Shown here piece by piece: positions 47,096 through 55,843 of a stretch of DNA of 64,000 nucleotides. Numbering within the stretch: position 1 is the first letter of the stretch; the number at the start of each line of letters is the position of its first letter. The translations under genes and the position numbers were made by a program. Source of the DNA: Flavobacterium celericrescens (GTDB taxonomy: Bacteria; Bacteroidota; Bacteroidia; Flavobacteriales; Flavobacteriaceae). The notes beneath the pieces are model-generated. The model was not told the origin of the DNA, did not search any database, and saw nothing but the letters and a program-made list of their open reading frames with translations. The DNA is taken from positions 1-64,000 of the forward strand of contig NZ_JAAJBV010000002.1 in NCBI RefSeq assembly GCF_011392075.1. The letters are read 5' to 3'.

Positions 47096-47227
47096 TGCTA
47101 ACGTTTCCACGCTTGACTAGGTTGCAAGCTTCGGAACCGTTTATTTTCTGTTAAAGATAAAATTTCTTGCAGAAAGTAAATGTGAATTTACTACATTTTT
47201 TGCCATTTCTTGAAACCACTGTTACCT
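47096..47227 (-). repeat. attC-like site c2/c3 (class II)
   Basis: Minus strand: AGGTAAC overlapping the RES gene stop codon, AGTGGTTTCAAG arm, class II interior, TTGCAACCTAGTCAAGCG arm and ACGTTAGCA. Confidence 0.84.
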
Positions 47228-48124
47228 GCTGTATTTTTTGGCTCTCAAATATTTTTCAGTAACATTGTCGTCAGATTTTTTCCAATTGATTTTATCATTT
47301 TCTATATGTCCAATCGATTTTACTTTGAACTTAACGTGTTGTTCATTAATGTCTAAAATTATAATATTGAAGATGATTTCTAATTCAAGATGATTTAACG
47401 CCACATTTGGATGAATTGCAAAGTTTGTATAATCTTGAAAAGTTTTAGCACTTGGATACATAATCATATCAAAACCACTCTCATATAAATATTCATTTGC
47501 TAACATTGAAGTTATGTGATATGGAAATTCTTCATTCATGAATTTCTCTGTTATAAAGTTTCTCAATGCAATTTTATAATCGAGTAATTTTATGTTTTCT
47601 TCATTTTGCTTTTGTATTAAGAAATTATAGTGATATTTTCCATATTCTTCCCAAGAATTGTTTTCTGGTAACTTTTCAGGAATGCAGCAAACGTATGAAA
47701 GATTTCTTTTTGAATTATAGTTCCAAATACTTAAATAAACTTCATCATTAATTTCAATATTGCATTCTTTCAAAGCAGGAATAGCATCGTCTGTACAATA
47801 GAAAACAGATTTATTTTTAATATTTGCTCTACCATTATTTTTGCAAACATTTGAAGGTGGAAAAGAAAATGTTTGAATTATTGTTTTGTCTTCGAGCTCA
47901 CTTATAGTTTTAGCAAGCCTGGCTCTAAATAATTTTATTCCATTTATTCCAGTATCAAGCGAAGCTCCAAGTGCAGGAATTTTCAATGCATAATCATGGA
48001 ATTTATTATAGATTTCATCATAGTCTGATTCCGAAAAATCATACTTGGACAAATTATCTAGATTTTTTAGATATGTTTCAAAATCTGGATAATCATTGTT
48101 TACTGTAAGATATTTTTCACTCAT
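47222..48124 (-). CDS. Cassette c2: RES domain protein
   Basis: A 300-residue protein with a RES domain at about 85-270: LFRARLAK, then PPSNVCKNNGRANIKNKSVF, YCTDDAIPAL and, further on, SMLANEYLYESGFDMIMYPS. RES proteins of several toxin-antitoxin systems degrade NAD+ by phosphorolysis; the longer N-terminus here differs from the minimal toxins. The start at 48124 avoids codons lying in the preceding recombination site. The 107-residue c1 product could be a partner but is not MbcA/Xre-like. Confidence 0.82.
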   Translation of the reverse strand: MSEKYLTVNNDYPDFETYLKNLDNLSKYDFSESDYDEIYNKFHDYALKIPALGASLDTGINGIKLFRARLAKTISELEDKTIIQTFSFPPSNVCKNNGRANIKNKSVFYCTDDAIPALKECNIEINDEVYLSIWNYNSKRNLSYVCCIPEKLPENNSWEEYGKYHYNFLIQKQNEENIKLLDYKIALRNFITEKFMNEEFPYHITSMLANEYLYESGFDMIMYPSAKTFQDYTNFAIHPNVALNHLELEIIFNIIILDINEQHVKFKVKSIGHIENDKINWKKSDDNVTEKYLRAKKYSR

Positions 48125-48139
48125 TTTTGGTAATATAGC

Positions 48140-48198
48140 AGGTAACTTTTTGATAACCGCTTGCATATTGTATATAGTTTTCTGTCATTGCGTTAACA
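48140..48198 (-). repeat. Short attC-like site c1/c2
   Basis: Minus strand: TGTTAAC (containing the c1 stop), a 45-nt interior, and GTTACCT. The 3' core GTTACCTGCT is the exact reverse complement of the end of the RES cassette (AGCAGGTAAC). At 59 bp it is much shorter than the others and shares no interior with them. Confidence 0.6.
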
Positions 48199-48516
48199 GA
48201 TATGATTCCAAAATCTACTCATGTCATTGTCAATATATGATTTCAAAAGAATTCGAAAATCTTCGTTGATATCAAGATTAAGTAAGTCTTTTGACAAATC
48301 AGGTCTAATTGCCCATATCCAACAGTAAATTTCCTCTCTAAGTGGTGGTTCATTGTCTGAAGTGAACTCGATAGTGTCTTCTGAAACTCCTATGGTATTT
48401 ACAACTAGAGTGTCAACTGCTGAAAGTCTTTCGTCAAAATTGACGAAATCAATTATGTCTGTATGATTAACAGTCGTTGGATATACTTTTAATATTTTAT
48501 TTAGTTCTGTCTCCAT
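48193..48516 (-). CDS. Cassette c1: small acidic protein next to attI
   Basis: A 107-residue cytosolic protein, first gene after the attI-like site, with WIWAIRPDLSKDLLNL in the middle. No recognised family. It has no signal peptide, unlike most cassette products. Its ATG lies 15 bp after the GTTAGGC core. Confidence 0.78.
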   Translation of the reverse strand: METELNKILKVYPTTVNHTDIIDFVNFDERLSAVDTLVVNTIGVSEDTIEFTSDNEPPLREEIYCWIWAIRPDLSKDLLNLDINEDFRILLKSYIDNDMSRFWNHIC

Positions 48517-48528
48517 ATAATGACGCCT

Positions 48529-48551
48529 AACTAGTAAATACCCTCAAATAC
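48529..48551 (-). other. attI-like site of array 1
   Basis: On the minus strand this segment ends TATTTACTAGTT, followed by AGGCG. It matches the segment at 61352-61374 in 20 of 23 bases, and in both places the match ends at G^TT where the first cassette begins. No integrase gene is adjacent. Confidence 0.75.
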
Positions 48552-48577
48552 TTACCTTTTTTACCTTCCTCCAAAAA

Positions 48578-49123
48578 TTAATTCACCGTAAATTCTAACA
48601 CGTTATTGGTGGTGTCGCCTACTGCTGTTGTTTTGATGATTACGGTTACTGCGTTTTTGGAATCTATGGAAACTACCTCATTATCAACTGTTAAACGGTA
48701 GTCACCTGTAGCTATTGGTGCAATGGTGGTGTCGTATTCATAAGTGGTTTCTAAGGCGTCTAATTGACAAATGGCAGCAATATAATCTCCAAATTGGTTG
48801 GAGCCGCTACTTGTAACAACATTGTATCCTGATGGTGCTACCAGCTCCCACACGTTATTGGCATTTTTCTTTTCTAAGGTGTAGTTAAAAAAGAATTGAT
48901 TGGACGTTGTAGTTAGGTACAAATCAAAAGGATTTCCTCCTGTTTGTGGCAACAGTCTTGGAATGGCTGTAGAAACCGCTACTGTGTTTCCGCTTAAGTT
49001 TACAGCTATTAATCCGTTTGCTGTAACTACTTTGGAAGCAAAAAACTCATCATCGCTTTCGGTACAACCCGTAAATAGTGTAAAAAGAATCGCTATTGCA
49101 AAAAATTGAATGTATTTTTTCAT
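48578..49123 (-). CDS. Lipoprotein of unknown function
   Basis: A 181-residue lipoprotein (FAIAILFTLFTGC lipobox). The mature part is rich in Thr, Ser and Val with predicted strands (NGLIAVNLSGNTVAVSTAIP). No named domain. It precedes array 1 and follows an outer-membrane protein gene on the same strand, 39 bp apart; the two may be an operon for a surface complex. Confidence 0.82.
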   Translation of the reverse strand: MKKYIQFFAIAILFTLFTGCTESDDEFFASKVVTANGLIAVNLSGNTVAVSTAIPRLLPQTGGNPFDLYLTTTSNQFFFNYTLEKKNANNVWELVAPSGYNVVTSSGSNQFGDYIAAICQLDALETTYEYDTTIAPIATGDYRLTVDNEVVSIDSKNAVTVIIKTTAVGDTTNNVLEFTVN

Positions 49124-49162
49124 GATGTAAATTTTAGTTGTTAGTACTGCTGTAGCCGGTTC

Positions 49163-49744
49163 TTAAAATCGGTAGCCTACATTAATTCCAATACGTGAAA
49201 GGGTTTCTGGACTATCGGCATGGAATAGGTTTTTTCCCATTCCTAGTGTTAAGTCAACCACAAAGCTTTCTTTGATATAAAATTTATACCCTATCGAAGC
49301 ACCAATAGCAACATCATTATAGTCTTTAACTGTGGTGACTACATAATCTGCAGCGCCATTGTTTAAAGTTGTTAGTTCTTTATATTGTCCGCCATTAATC
49401 GATGAAAAGGCCTCTACATAATACAAATTAGCCGCACTTTTAGACAAGGCATAACGCACATAAGGAATCACTTGATAATCAATTAAAGTACGGGTATCAT
49501 CCGTTGGAAAATCGTCTTCTTTGCTGGCTTTGTTCAAAAACATACCTGTAACTCCAACTGAGAAATCATGCTTTAAAAAACGTTCATAAGAAATGCCTAC
49601 TCTTCCATTTGAAATTAAATTCAATACATCGATTTTAATTTCATTTTTTTTTGCAACAATAGGAGAAACAATAGAATCTGAAGAAGTTTGAGCAAAAGCG
49701 CCAACAGCTAAAAAGAAACAAAATAATAGACTTATTTTTTTCAT
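49163..49744 (-). CDS. Outer-membrane beta-barrel protein
   Basis: A 193-residue protein with a signal peptide (FCFFLAVGAFAQ) and alternating strands ending in the typical C-terminal aromatic signature (GINVGYRF). The LISNGRVGISYERFL segment resembles DUF3575-type small barrels. It probably sits in the outer membrane; the ligand is unknown. Confidence 0.85.
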   Translation of the reverse strand: MKKISLLFCFFLAVGAFAQTSSDSIVSPIVAKKNEIKIDVLNLISNGRVGISYERFLKHDFSVGVTGMFLNKASKEDDFPTDDTRTLIDYQVIPYVRYALSKSAANLYYVEAFSSINGGQYKELTTLNNGAADYVVTTVKDYNDVAIGASIGYKFYIKESFVVDLTLGMGKNLFHADSPETLSRIGINVGYRF

Positions 49745-49784
49745 AAACTAGGGATTGATAATTTTAGTAAATATAGAAAAATAA

Positions 49785-50717
49785 TCAATTGAAAGTTAAA
49801 GCACCCAAAATTTCTTCACTCATGAATCGCCCACCTGGATATACTGCTGTATAGTCTAAGTTAATCCATATTTGCCCACGCTCATCAATATGATAATGTA
49901 TTTGTTGGCCTTTGCTTTCTTTTGCAAAAAGTTGCTCTTTTATCAAATATATAGCCCATTCCAAATCGTTTTTATCACCAATCAACATTTCGGGATACAA
50001 ATGTCCGCCCGTGTGAATGATGCGTGGTGTGCCGCCAACTGCTTTAATACAAGCTGCCATTAAAATAGCATGGTCGTCACAATCGCCTGAAAAATGTTGT
50101 AAACTTTCTGAAGCCGAAGCAATATATTCTCTTCCTTTGGGGTCGTTTACATAATTCCAATGGCTATTGATTTCTGTAAAAACTGCAAAACATTGTATCA
50201 TCACTCGCTTTTCACCCACTTGTTTTAAATGATTAAAATGCTTGGTTGTAGCACTTAGCGCAAAATTTCGCACCGCTGGATTGGTAAAATCAACAGCATC
50301 GATAATCTTAGATTTATTAGGAAAAGGTAATAATTTTGAAATAATAATATCTTGTGGATTCGGGTTGTCTTGCATGGAATAAATCATGTAGCGGTAATCT
50401 TCAAAAACCCGATTAAAACCATAGTTTCCAAAAATGGTTCCTATAAAAAGAGAAATCAAATAGAGAAATACTATTAAAATAATAATTGTTTTTACCAATC
50501 GTAAAAGCAACTGAATCAATACAATGATGATGATGAATAAAAAAATACGGTCTAAATGAATGGCCCAATTGAGGTCAATAAAATTTTGATGGGCAATTAA
50601 AAAAACAGGAATTGCAATAAGTATGTTAAGTACAAAAATGATAACAGTATCCCACGGCTTTGGCAAAGAAAGCTTTTCTTTGATTTGTTGCAGCGTGAAT
50701 GGGAATTTTGGTATCAT
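49785..50717 (-). CDS. Membrane-anchored transglutaminase-like protein
   Basis: A 310-residue protein with three N-terminal membrane helices (30-125) and a C-terminal transglutaminase-like domain: FSGDCDDHAILMAACIKAVG (catalytic Cys) near 213, IHTGGHLYPEM (His) near 237. Such domains act as cysteine proteases or crosslinking enzymes. It is transcribed after the substrate-binding-like gene with a 19-bp gap. Confidence 0.85.
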   Translation of the reverse strand: MIPKFPFTLQQIKEKLSLPKPWDTVIIFVLNILIAIPVFLIAHQNFIDLNWAIHLDRIFLFIIIIVLIQLLLRLVKTIIILIVFLYLISLFIGTIFGNYGFNRVFEDYRYMIYSMQDNPNPQDIIISKLLPFPNKSKIIDAVDFTNPAVRNFALSATTKHFNHLKQVGEKRVMIQCFAVFTEINSHWNYVNDPKGREYIASASESLQHFSGDCDDHAILMAACIKAVGGTPRIIHTGGHLYPEMLIGDKNDLEWAIYLIKEQLFAKESKGQQIHYHIDERGQIWINLDYTAVYPGGRFMSEEILGALTFN

Positions 50718-50736
50718 TTAAGGCAAACAATAAATA

Positions 50737-51585
50737 TTATTTGAGCAATTGTTCTTTAGACAGTTTTTTATCGATAATTTTTAGTTTCAAAAGTTGTTCC
50801 AAAATGGTATCTAGAACAGGAACTGTCAATTGTTTTTGTGACCATCGGGTTAATTTTAACCACTCTTGAATAGCACTGACTTCTTGGTTGTATTTTGAAG
50901 CTAAGGTTCGGTCAATACTTGGAATTTGCTTAAACTCTTCGGTTGTTGTATTGATAATATTCAGAATTTGCTGAATGACTTTAGGCTCTTTTTCCAAAAC
51001 CTCATCACGAACCGCAATTACAAAACATGGCCAAGGTGTAGGACACTCTCCTACTCTTCTAAAAACACCTTTATCTACAAGTGGCTGGGTCATAAAGCGT
51101 TCCCACATAAAATAATCGGCTTCGCCTGAAGTTAAACTTTCAACAGCGCCATCGATAGTATTTACGATTTCAAATTGTAGTTTCTCGGTAGTCCAATTCT
51201 GATTTTGGGCGTTTACGATACTCATCAAATGCGAACCCGAACCCATTCTAGAAATGGCAACTTTAGTATTTTCTAAATCAGATACTGTTTTATACTTTGA
51301 ATTAGCTGCAACGTGAATTCCCCAGATTAAAGGGCTTTGCACATACACCTGTACAATTTTACAAGGATTTCCTGCCGTGATGTCTTTTACGATGCCTTCG
51401 GTTAAAATTACAGCGATATCCGCTTCACCTTCTCGCAGCATTTGACACATTTTTCCTGTGCCTTCTGGTACATCCGTCCATTGCAAATCGATTCCTACAG
51501 CATCAAATTCGCCGTCTTCGATACACATGTGCCATGGCAAATTAAAATGTTCTGGAACGCCAACTATTTTTATTGTTTTACTCAT
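50737..51585 (-). CDS. Periplasmic-binding-protein fold protein without signal peptide
   Basis: A 282-residue protein resembling ABC substrate-binding proteins of the NMT1/THI5 type (VGVPEHFNLPWHMCIEDGEF, GEADIAVILTEGIVKDI, AISRMGSGSHLMS). It lacks a signal peptide or lipobox and no permease or ATPase genes are adjacent. It may be a cytosolic ligand-binding or enzymatic relative; the ligand is unknown. Confidence 0.85.
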   Translation of the reverse strand: MSKTIKIVGVPEHFNLPWHMCIEDGEFDAVGIDLQWTDVPEGTGKMCQMLREGEADIAVILTEGIVKDITAGNPCKIVQVYVQSPLIWGIHVAANSKYKTVSDLENTKVAISRMGSGSHLMSIVNAQNQNWTTEKLQFEIVNTIDGAVESLTSGEADYFMWERFMTQPLVDKGVFRRVGECPTPWPCFVIAVRDEVLEKEPKVIQQILNIINTTTEEFKQIPSIDRTLASKYNQEVSAIQEWLKLTRWSQKQLTVPVLDTILEQLLKLKIIDKKLSKEQLLK

Positions 51586-51634
51586 GTGTTTTATTGTTTC
51601 TTACTATTTGTGAATCTTCCATTTTGTTTGAAAA

Positions 51635-52759
51635 TTACACATTAATATCTTTAAAATTGTGCAATCTAGCGTATCGAATCATATTGGTAAACGATTCTGC
51701 ATCTAGTTTTGGTATTTCTAAAATAGAATTTAATAACGTGGTATCATATTCATTCGCCGCCGAAGTTAGATAAGGTTTCAAATGCTTGCCAATGCTTTCG
51801 TAGTATAATTTTTCAATGGTGTTTTTATAATCAAAATCCAATGTGTTTTGAATGATACTAAAATTAGAATAGCCCACCTCTTTCATGATTAAATGCAAGC
51901 CTTTTACCAAGTTAAAGCTTTCGTTATGCACAATATTTAATTGTTTAATATCTTCACGTTGAAAGGTAGAAACAATCACTTTTGAGACATAATCTACAGG
52001 AATAATGTTCAATCCTGTTTCTTCGCTTATAGCAAAACGTACATTTTCTTGTTGGTCTTTGCGTTGTGCTGTAAAATGGAAAAACTTTGCCATCAAATAA
52101 AACACCATGTATTTTGGAATAAAATAGCGGTTTTCATTGCCTAGCATTTTTCCACCGATAACGCTTGGACGAAGAATTTGGTAAGGTAAATTTAATGCCT
52201 CACATTGTTGCATCACAAATTCCTCCGAATGGAATTTAGCATTTTCATACGCATTTCGGTGTTCCAATTCAAAATCTAAATTATGGAAATCGTTGTCAAT
52301 CAAGCCTTTTCGAGCACCTGATGAAAAAGCGGTACTGATGTAAATAAACTTTTTAATAAACGGTGAAAATGTTTTAAAAATTGCCTTAGTGATGGCGGCA
52401 TTTTCATTGAATATTTTTTCTTTTTGATCCGCATCGGTAGACAAATTCACATAACCTGCCGAATGAATAAAATAGGCACCTTTTATTTTTTCAGAAAAAG
52501 TATCTTGTACTGTAGCTAAATCTGTATCGATAATTTCAAGATATTCATTAAGCTTATCTACTCCTTTGTCCAACAAAAACTTAGGTGTATAATTACTCGA
52601 CAATAGTTCGTTAATGCGTTCTTTAGCACTGATTTTTCCTTTGTTTCTAGTAATTAGAAATAATTTTCCTTCAATGTTATTGGTTATAAAATTTTCTAGA
52701 ATATCATACATAATATGAGAACCTAGCACACCTGTTGCACCTGTAAGGATTATCTTCAT
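51635..52759 (-). CDS. Extended short-chain dehydrogenase (thioester-reductase-like)
   Basis: A 374-residue NAD(P)-binding protein: TGATGVLGSHIMYDIL at the N-terminus, STAFSSGARKG, and the YxxxK pair in NAYENAKFHSEEFV near 190. It resembles the reductase domain of fatty acyl-CoA reductases and thioester reductases. The substrate is unknown. It lies between the substrate-binding-like gene and a GNAT acetyltransferase gene. Confidence 0.88.
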   Translation of the reverse strand: MKIILTGATGVLGSHIMYDILENFITNNIEGKLFLITRNKGKISAKERINELLSSNYTPKFLLDKGVDKLNEYLEIIDTDLATVQDTFSEKIKGAYFIHSAGYVNLSTDADQKEKIFNENAAITKAIFKTFSPFIKKFIYISTAFSSGARKGLIDNDFHNLDFELEHRNAYENAKFHSEEFVMQQCEALNLPYQILRPSVIGGKMLGNENRYFIPKYMVFYLMAKFFHFTAQRKDQQENVRFAISEETGLNIIPVDYVSKVIVSTFQREDIKQLNIVHNESFNLVKGLHLIMKEVGYSNFSIIQNTLDFDYKNTIEKLYYESIGKHLKPYLTSAANEYDTTLLNSILEIPKLDAESFTNMIRYARLHNFKDINV

Positions 52760-52788
52760 TCGTTTTTAAATTTAGCACAAAAGTAATG

Positions 52789-53325
52789 CTATTTTACGGA
52801 ATTATTTTCTAATTGCCACCATTTCCAAGTTACTCCATCTTCATCTGGGTAATCTTCCATAAAATGGAAACCTACTTTTTGCAAAACATGATTGGAAGCT
52901 CCGTTTTCGGCATGGGTGTAGGCATTCATTGTTTTGATATTCATTTGGTTAAAACCATGAGCCAACCAAGCATTTGAGGCTTCTGTAGCGAAACCTCTAT
53001 TCCAAAATTTTTCGTTTAAACGATAGCCATAATCGTAGAAATTGGTATTGCCGTTTTCTACATGGTCGTTTACATATTTAATTCCTGTCCAGCCAATAAG
53101 TTCATTTGTGTCTTTAGTAATAGCAACAAAACGCCCAATTCCGTTATCAATGTACTGTTTCCTAACCATATCAATGTACGCATGAACTTCGTCAATATGT
53201 ACAACGGGTTTTTGCCACAAGTATTTATGTACATTAGGATTGCAATCCATTTCAAATAGAGCATTTGCATCTTCGTGACGCATTTCTCTTAGGATTAATC
53301 GGGGTGTTTCGAGAATTAAATTCAT
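52789..53325 (-). CDS. GNAT family N-acetyltransferase
   Basis: A 178-residue RimJ/RimL-type acetyltransferase: LETPRLILREMRHEDANALF start, GYRLNEKFWNRGFATEASNA acetyl-CoA-binding loop, and NGASNHVLQKVGFHF. The substrate is unknown. Its promoter region contains the 73-bp repeat array. Confidence 0.92.
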   Translation of the reverse strand: MNLILETPRLILREMRHEDANALFEMDCNPNVHKYLWQKPVVHIDEVHAYIDMVRKQYIDNGIGRFVAITKDTNELIGWTGIKYVNDHVENGNTNFYDYGYRLNEKFWNRGFATEASNAWLAHGFNQMNIKTMNAYTHAENGASNHVLQKVGFHFMEDYPDEDGVTWKWWQLENNSVK

Positions 53326-53340
53326 TTTTGTTTTTTTTTT

Positions 53341-53520
53341 GGAACACAGATTGGAGAAATTTTAGAAATCTTTATAATCTTAATTCTAAATCTTAATTTA
53401 TTTAAAATAGTTTGGAACACAGATTGGAGAAATTTTAAAAAATCTTTATAATCTATATTCTAAATCTTAATTTATTTAAAATAGTTTGGAACACAGATTG
53501 GAGAAATTTTAGAAATTCCA
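53341..53520. repeat. Three tandem copies of a 73-74-bp repeat
   Basis: Copies start at 53341, 53414 and 53488 with GGAACACAGATTGGAGAAAT, then AT-rich sequence with CTTTATAATCT and AATCTTAATTTATTT. The same family occurs at 54827-55257 and in single divergent copies at 31463 and 55699. No coding capacity is seen. Confidence 0.9.
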
Positions 53521-53539
53521 ATAATTTTTGACTACTTAT

Positions 53540-54418
53540 TTACTCTGCTAATTTATCTAACGCATATTCAATCAAAGCGTCGACGGCTTTGTATGGATCT
53601 TCGCTGAAAGTTCCTGTTGCACGGTTGGCAATGATGGCATTTAATGACAAACAGTTGTGTCCTAATAGTTTTCCTAAGCCATAAATAGCACCTGTTTCCA
53701 TTTCTAAATTAGTCATTCTTATCCCATTGAAATTGAAACTGTCCATTTTATTATTTAATGCTGGATCTTGAATTCCTAAACGTACTACACGACCTTGTGG
53801 TCCGTAAAATCCGCCTGCTGTTCCTGTGAAACCTTTGAAGATTTTATCGCTTTCTAAACGTTTCTCAAGTGTTTTACTTCCCGCGATAACATAGGGACGC
53901 CCTTTGCGCATGTCCCAATTGGTTTGTGCAATAAATGCTTCTTCCATGTCAGTTTCAGAAATCTCTTCGATTAAATAAGAACGTAACATATTGTCTAATC
54001 CTAGTCCGTATTGACTCATTACGATGCTATCACAAGGAATATCAGCTTGTAAAGAACCTGATGTTCCGATACGGATGATGTTTAACGAAGTTAGTTCTTT
54101 TTTGACAGTTCTGGTTTCTAAATCTACGTTTACTAAGGCATCTAATTCGTTCATTACGATGTCGATGTTATCGGGTCCGATTCCTGAAGACATAACCGTA
54201 ATTCTTTTGCCTTTATACATTCCTGTTTGGGTTTTGAACTCGCGCTTTTGCGTGCTAAACTCAATAGAATCGAAATGTTTAGTGATTTTCTCTACACGAT
54301 TTTGGTCACCCACGAAGATAATATCGTTGGCAACTTGTCCAGGTTTTAAATTGATGTGGTATACACTTCCGTCTGGATTTAATATTAATTCTGATGCTGC
54401 TATCATTTGTTTTTGCAT
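53540..54418 (-). CDS. Nucleoside phosphorylase (uridine phosphorylase-like)
   Basis: A 292-residue PNP/UDP-family enzyme: VGDQNRVEKITKHFD, VMSSGIGPDNIDIVMNELDA, IRIGTSGSLQADIP and the MTNLEMETGAIYGLG nucleoside-binding segment. It splits nucleosides with phosphate; the exact base is not certain. It starts at MQKQMIAAS; a second Met four codons later is possible. Confidence 0.92.
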   Translation of the reverse strand: MQKQMIAASELILNPDGSVYHINLKPGQVANDIIFVGDQNRVEKITKHFDSIEFSTQKREFKTQTGMYKGKRITVMSSGIGPDNIDIVMNELDALVNVDLETRTVKKELTSLNIIRIGTSGSLQADIPCDSIVMSQYGLGLDNMLRSYLIEEISETDMEEAFIAQTNWDMRKGRPYVIAGSKTLEKRLESDKIFKGFTGTAGGFYGPQGRVVRLGIQDPALNNKMDSFNFNGIRMTNLEMETGAIYGLGKLLGHNCLSLNAIIANRATGTFSEDPYKAVDALIEYALDKLAE

Positions 54419-54481
54419 TATGCTTTAGGCAATAAGCTTAAAGCTATTTTTAATTCATAATTTTTAATTTACATATTGAAT

Positions 54482-54814
54482 TTAACCTCCAACACGTTTT
54501 GTTTTGAATCCTTTGTCTTGTAATAGTTTCATGATTTTATCACGATAATCGCCTTGAATGATGATTTCGCCGTCTTTGAACGTACCACCAACTGCTAATT
54601 TGCTTTTGATTTCTTTTGCTAAGATTTTAAAATCTTCGTCCTCACCTTCATATCCTGAAATAATCGTGGTGGGTTTTCCTTTACGCTTCTCATATTTGCA
54701 AATCATCGGCTCTTTTTGAACGAATAATTCGTGAGGAGCTTCCTCGATAGCTTCTGGTTCGGTGGAAACTTCGTGGTCTGGGAATAGTTTTTTTAATTGT
54801 TCGCTTAAATCCAT
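54482..54814 (-). CDS. SUI1/YciH-like translation factor
   Basis: A 110-residue protein with a C-terminal SUI1 domain (TIISGYEGEDEDFKILAKEI, then SKLAVGGTFKDGEIIIQGDY). Bacterial YciH proteins resemble eIF1 and influence initiation fidelity. It ends in KTKRVGG. It lies upstream of the nucleoside phosphorylase gene; the 54827-55257 repeat array is directly before its start. Confidence 0.93.
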   Translation of the reverse strand: MDLSEQLKKLFPDHEVSTEPEAIEEAPHELFVQKEPMICKYEKRKGKPTTIISGYEGEDEDFKILAKEIKSKLAVGGTFKDGEIIIQGDYRDKIMKLLQDKGFKTKRVGG

Positions 54815-54826
54815 TTTTAATTTTTT

Positions 54827-55257
54827 GGAACACAGATTTGATAAATTTTAAAAATCTTTATAATCTGAATGTTGTAATTTTAATTAATTATTTTAATTTT
54901 TTGGAACACAGATTGGAGAAATTTTAAAAATCTTTATAATCTATATTTTAAATCTTAATTCATTTAAAATAGTTTGGAACACAGATTTGATAAATTTTAA
55001 AAATCTTTATAATCTGAATGTTGTAATTTTAATTAATTATTTTAATTTTTTGGAACACAGATTGGAGAAATTTTAAAAATCTTTATAATCTATATTCTAA
55101 ATCTTAATTCATTTAAAATAGTTTGGAACACAGATTTGATAAATTTTAGAAATCTTTATAATCTATGCTCTAAATCTTAATTCATTTAAAATAGTTTGGA
55201 ACACAGATTTGATAAATTTTAAAAATCTTTATAATCTATATTCTAACTTTTAATTGA
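54827..55257. repeat. Six tandem copies of the 73-76-bp repeat
   Basis: Copies begin at 54827, 54903, 54976, 55052, 55125 and 55198 (spacings 76, 73, 76, 73, 73). The first two pairs form an exactly repeated 149-bp dimer alternating GGAACACAGATTTGATAAAT and GGAACACAGATTGGAGAAAT units, so the array grew by dimer duplication. It fills the whole 444-bp gap between the SUI1 and GxxExxY genes. Confidence 0.93.
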
Positions 55258-55653
55258 TTATCTTTTTTTCTTTTTTAAATCGTTTGTAAAAATCTTTCTA
55301 ATGAATTGAGGGTCTTTTCCAAAATTTAGAATTAATCCTACTTCACATTCTGTTGCTTTCAAATAATTTAATAATTGATTTTCATGAATATCTGTTAAAT
55401 ATTCAACACATTTTAATTCCACAATAACCGCATCATTTATTATAATATCTGGAATATATTCTCCAACCACTTCGTTTTTGTAATAAACATTGACTTTTTT
55501 CTCAGAATCAATTTTATAACCATTTCTTTTCAGTTCAATGACTAAAGCTTTGTGGTATACCTTTTCTAAAAAACCAAAACCTAATTCATTGTACACATTA
55601 TAATAAATCCCAATTATAGATTTAGTTAGTTCTTGATGCGGAAAATTTTTCAT
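55258..55653 (-). CDS. GxxExxY protein (PD-(D/E)XK-like)
   Basis: A 131-residue protein of the GxxExxY family: LGFGFLEKVYHKALVIEL carries the signature and PDIIINDAVIVELKCVEYL the nuclease-like core (D...ELK). The function is unknown; these genes are often found as stand-alone copies among repeats. Its stop abuts the 73-76-bp repeat array. Confidence 0.92.
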   Translation of the reverse strand: MKNFPHQELTKSIIGIYYNVYNELGFGFLEKVYHKALVIELKRNGYKIDSEKKVNVYYKNEVVGEYIPDIIINDAVIVELKCVEYLTDIHENQLLNYLKATECEVGLILNFGKDPQFIRKIFTNDLKKKKR

Positions 55654-55843
55654 AATTACTTTGTATGGCGTTTAAATATTTAATTTTTGTAAAATTAGGA
55701 ACACGGATTTAAGAAATTTGAGAAATTTTTAAAATTATTAAGATTTCTTCAATCTGTGTTCCAAAGGTAATCCTGTTATTTGCATTTAAAACAAAAAAGA
55801 CATCAAGAAAACTCAATGCCTTTTCTATCTATTATAAAATGAT

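Larger units (their letters stand above)
42277..48551 (-). mobile_element. Integron-like cassette array 1 (nine candidate cassettes)
   Basis: From an attI-like site at 48529-48551 reading leftward, nine same-strand genes are separated by eight attC-like inverted repeats of 59-139 bp. Cassettes are single-gene and mostly encode exported or lipoproteins. No recombinase gene is beside this attI; the nearest is 11 kb away at 59584. The left edge is uncertain because the last attC has a decayed 3' core and c9 has no attC behind it. Confidence 0.8.

Noticed and set aside
54827..55257. Possible CRISPR array
   Set aside because: Units are contiguous near-identical 73-76-bp repeats without unique spacers, and no cas genes are present.
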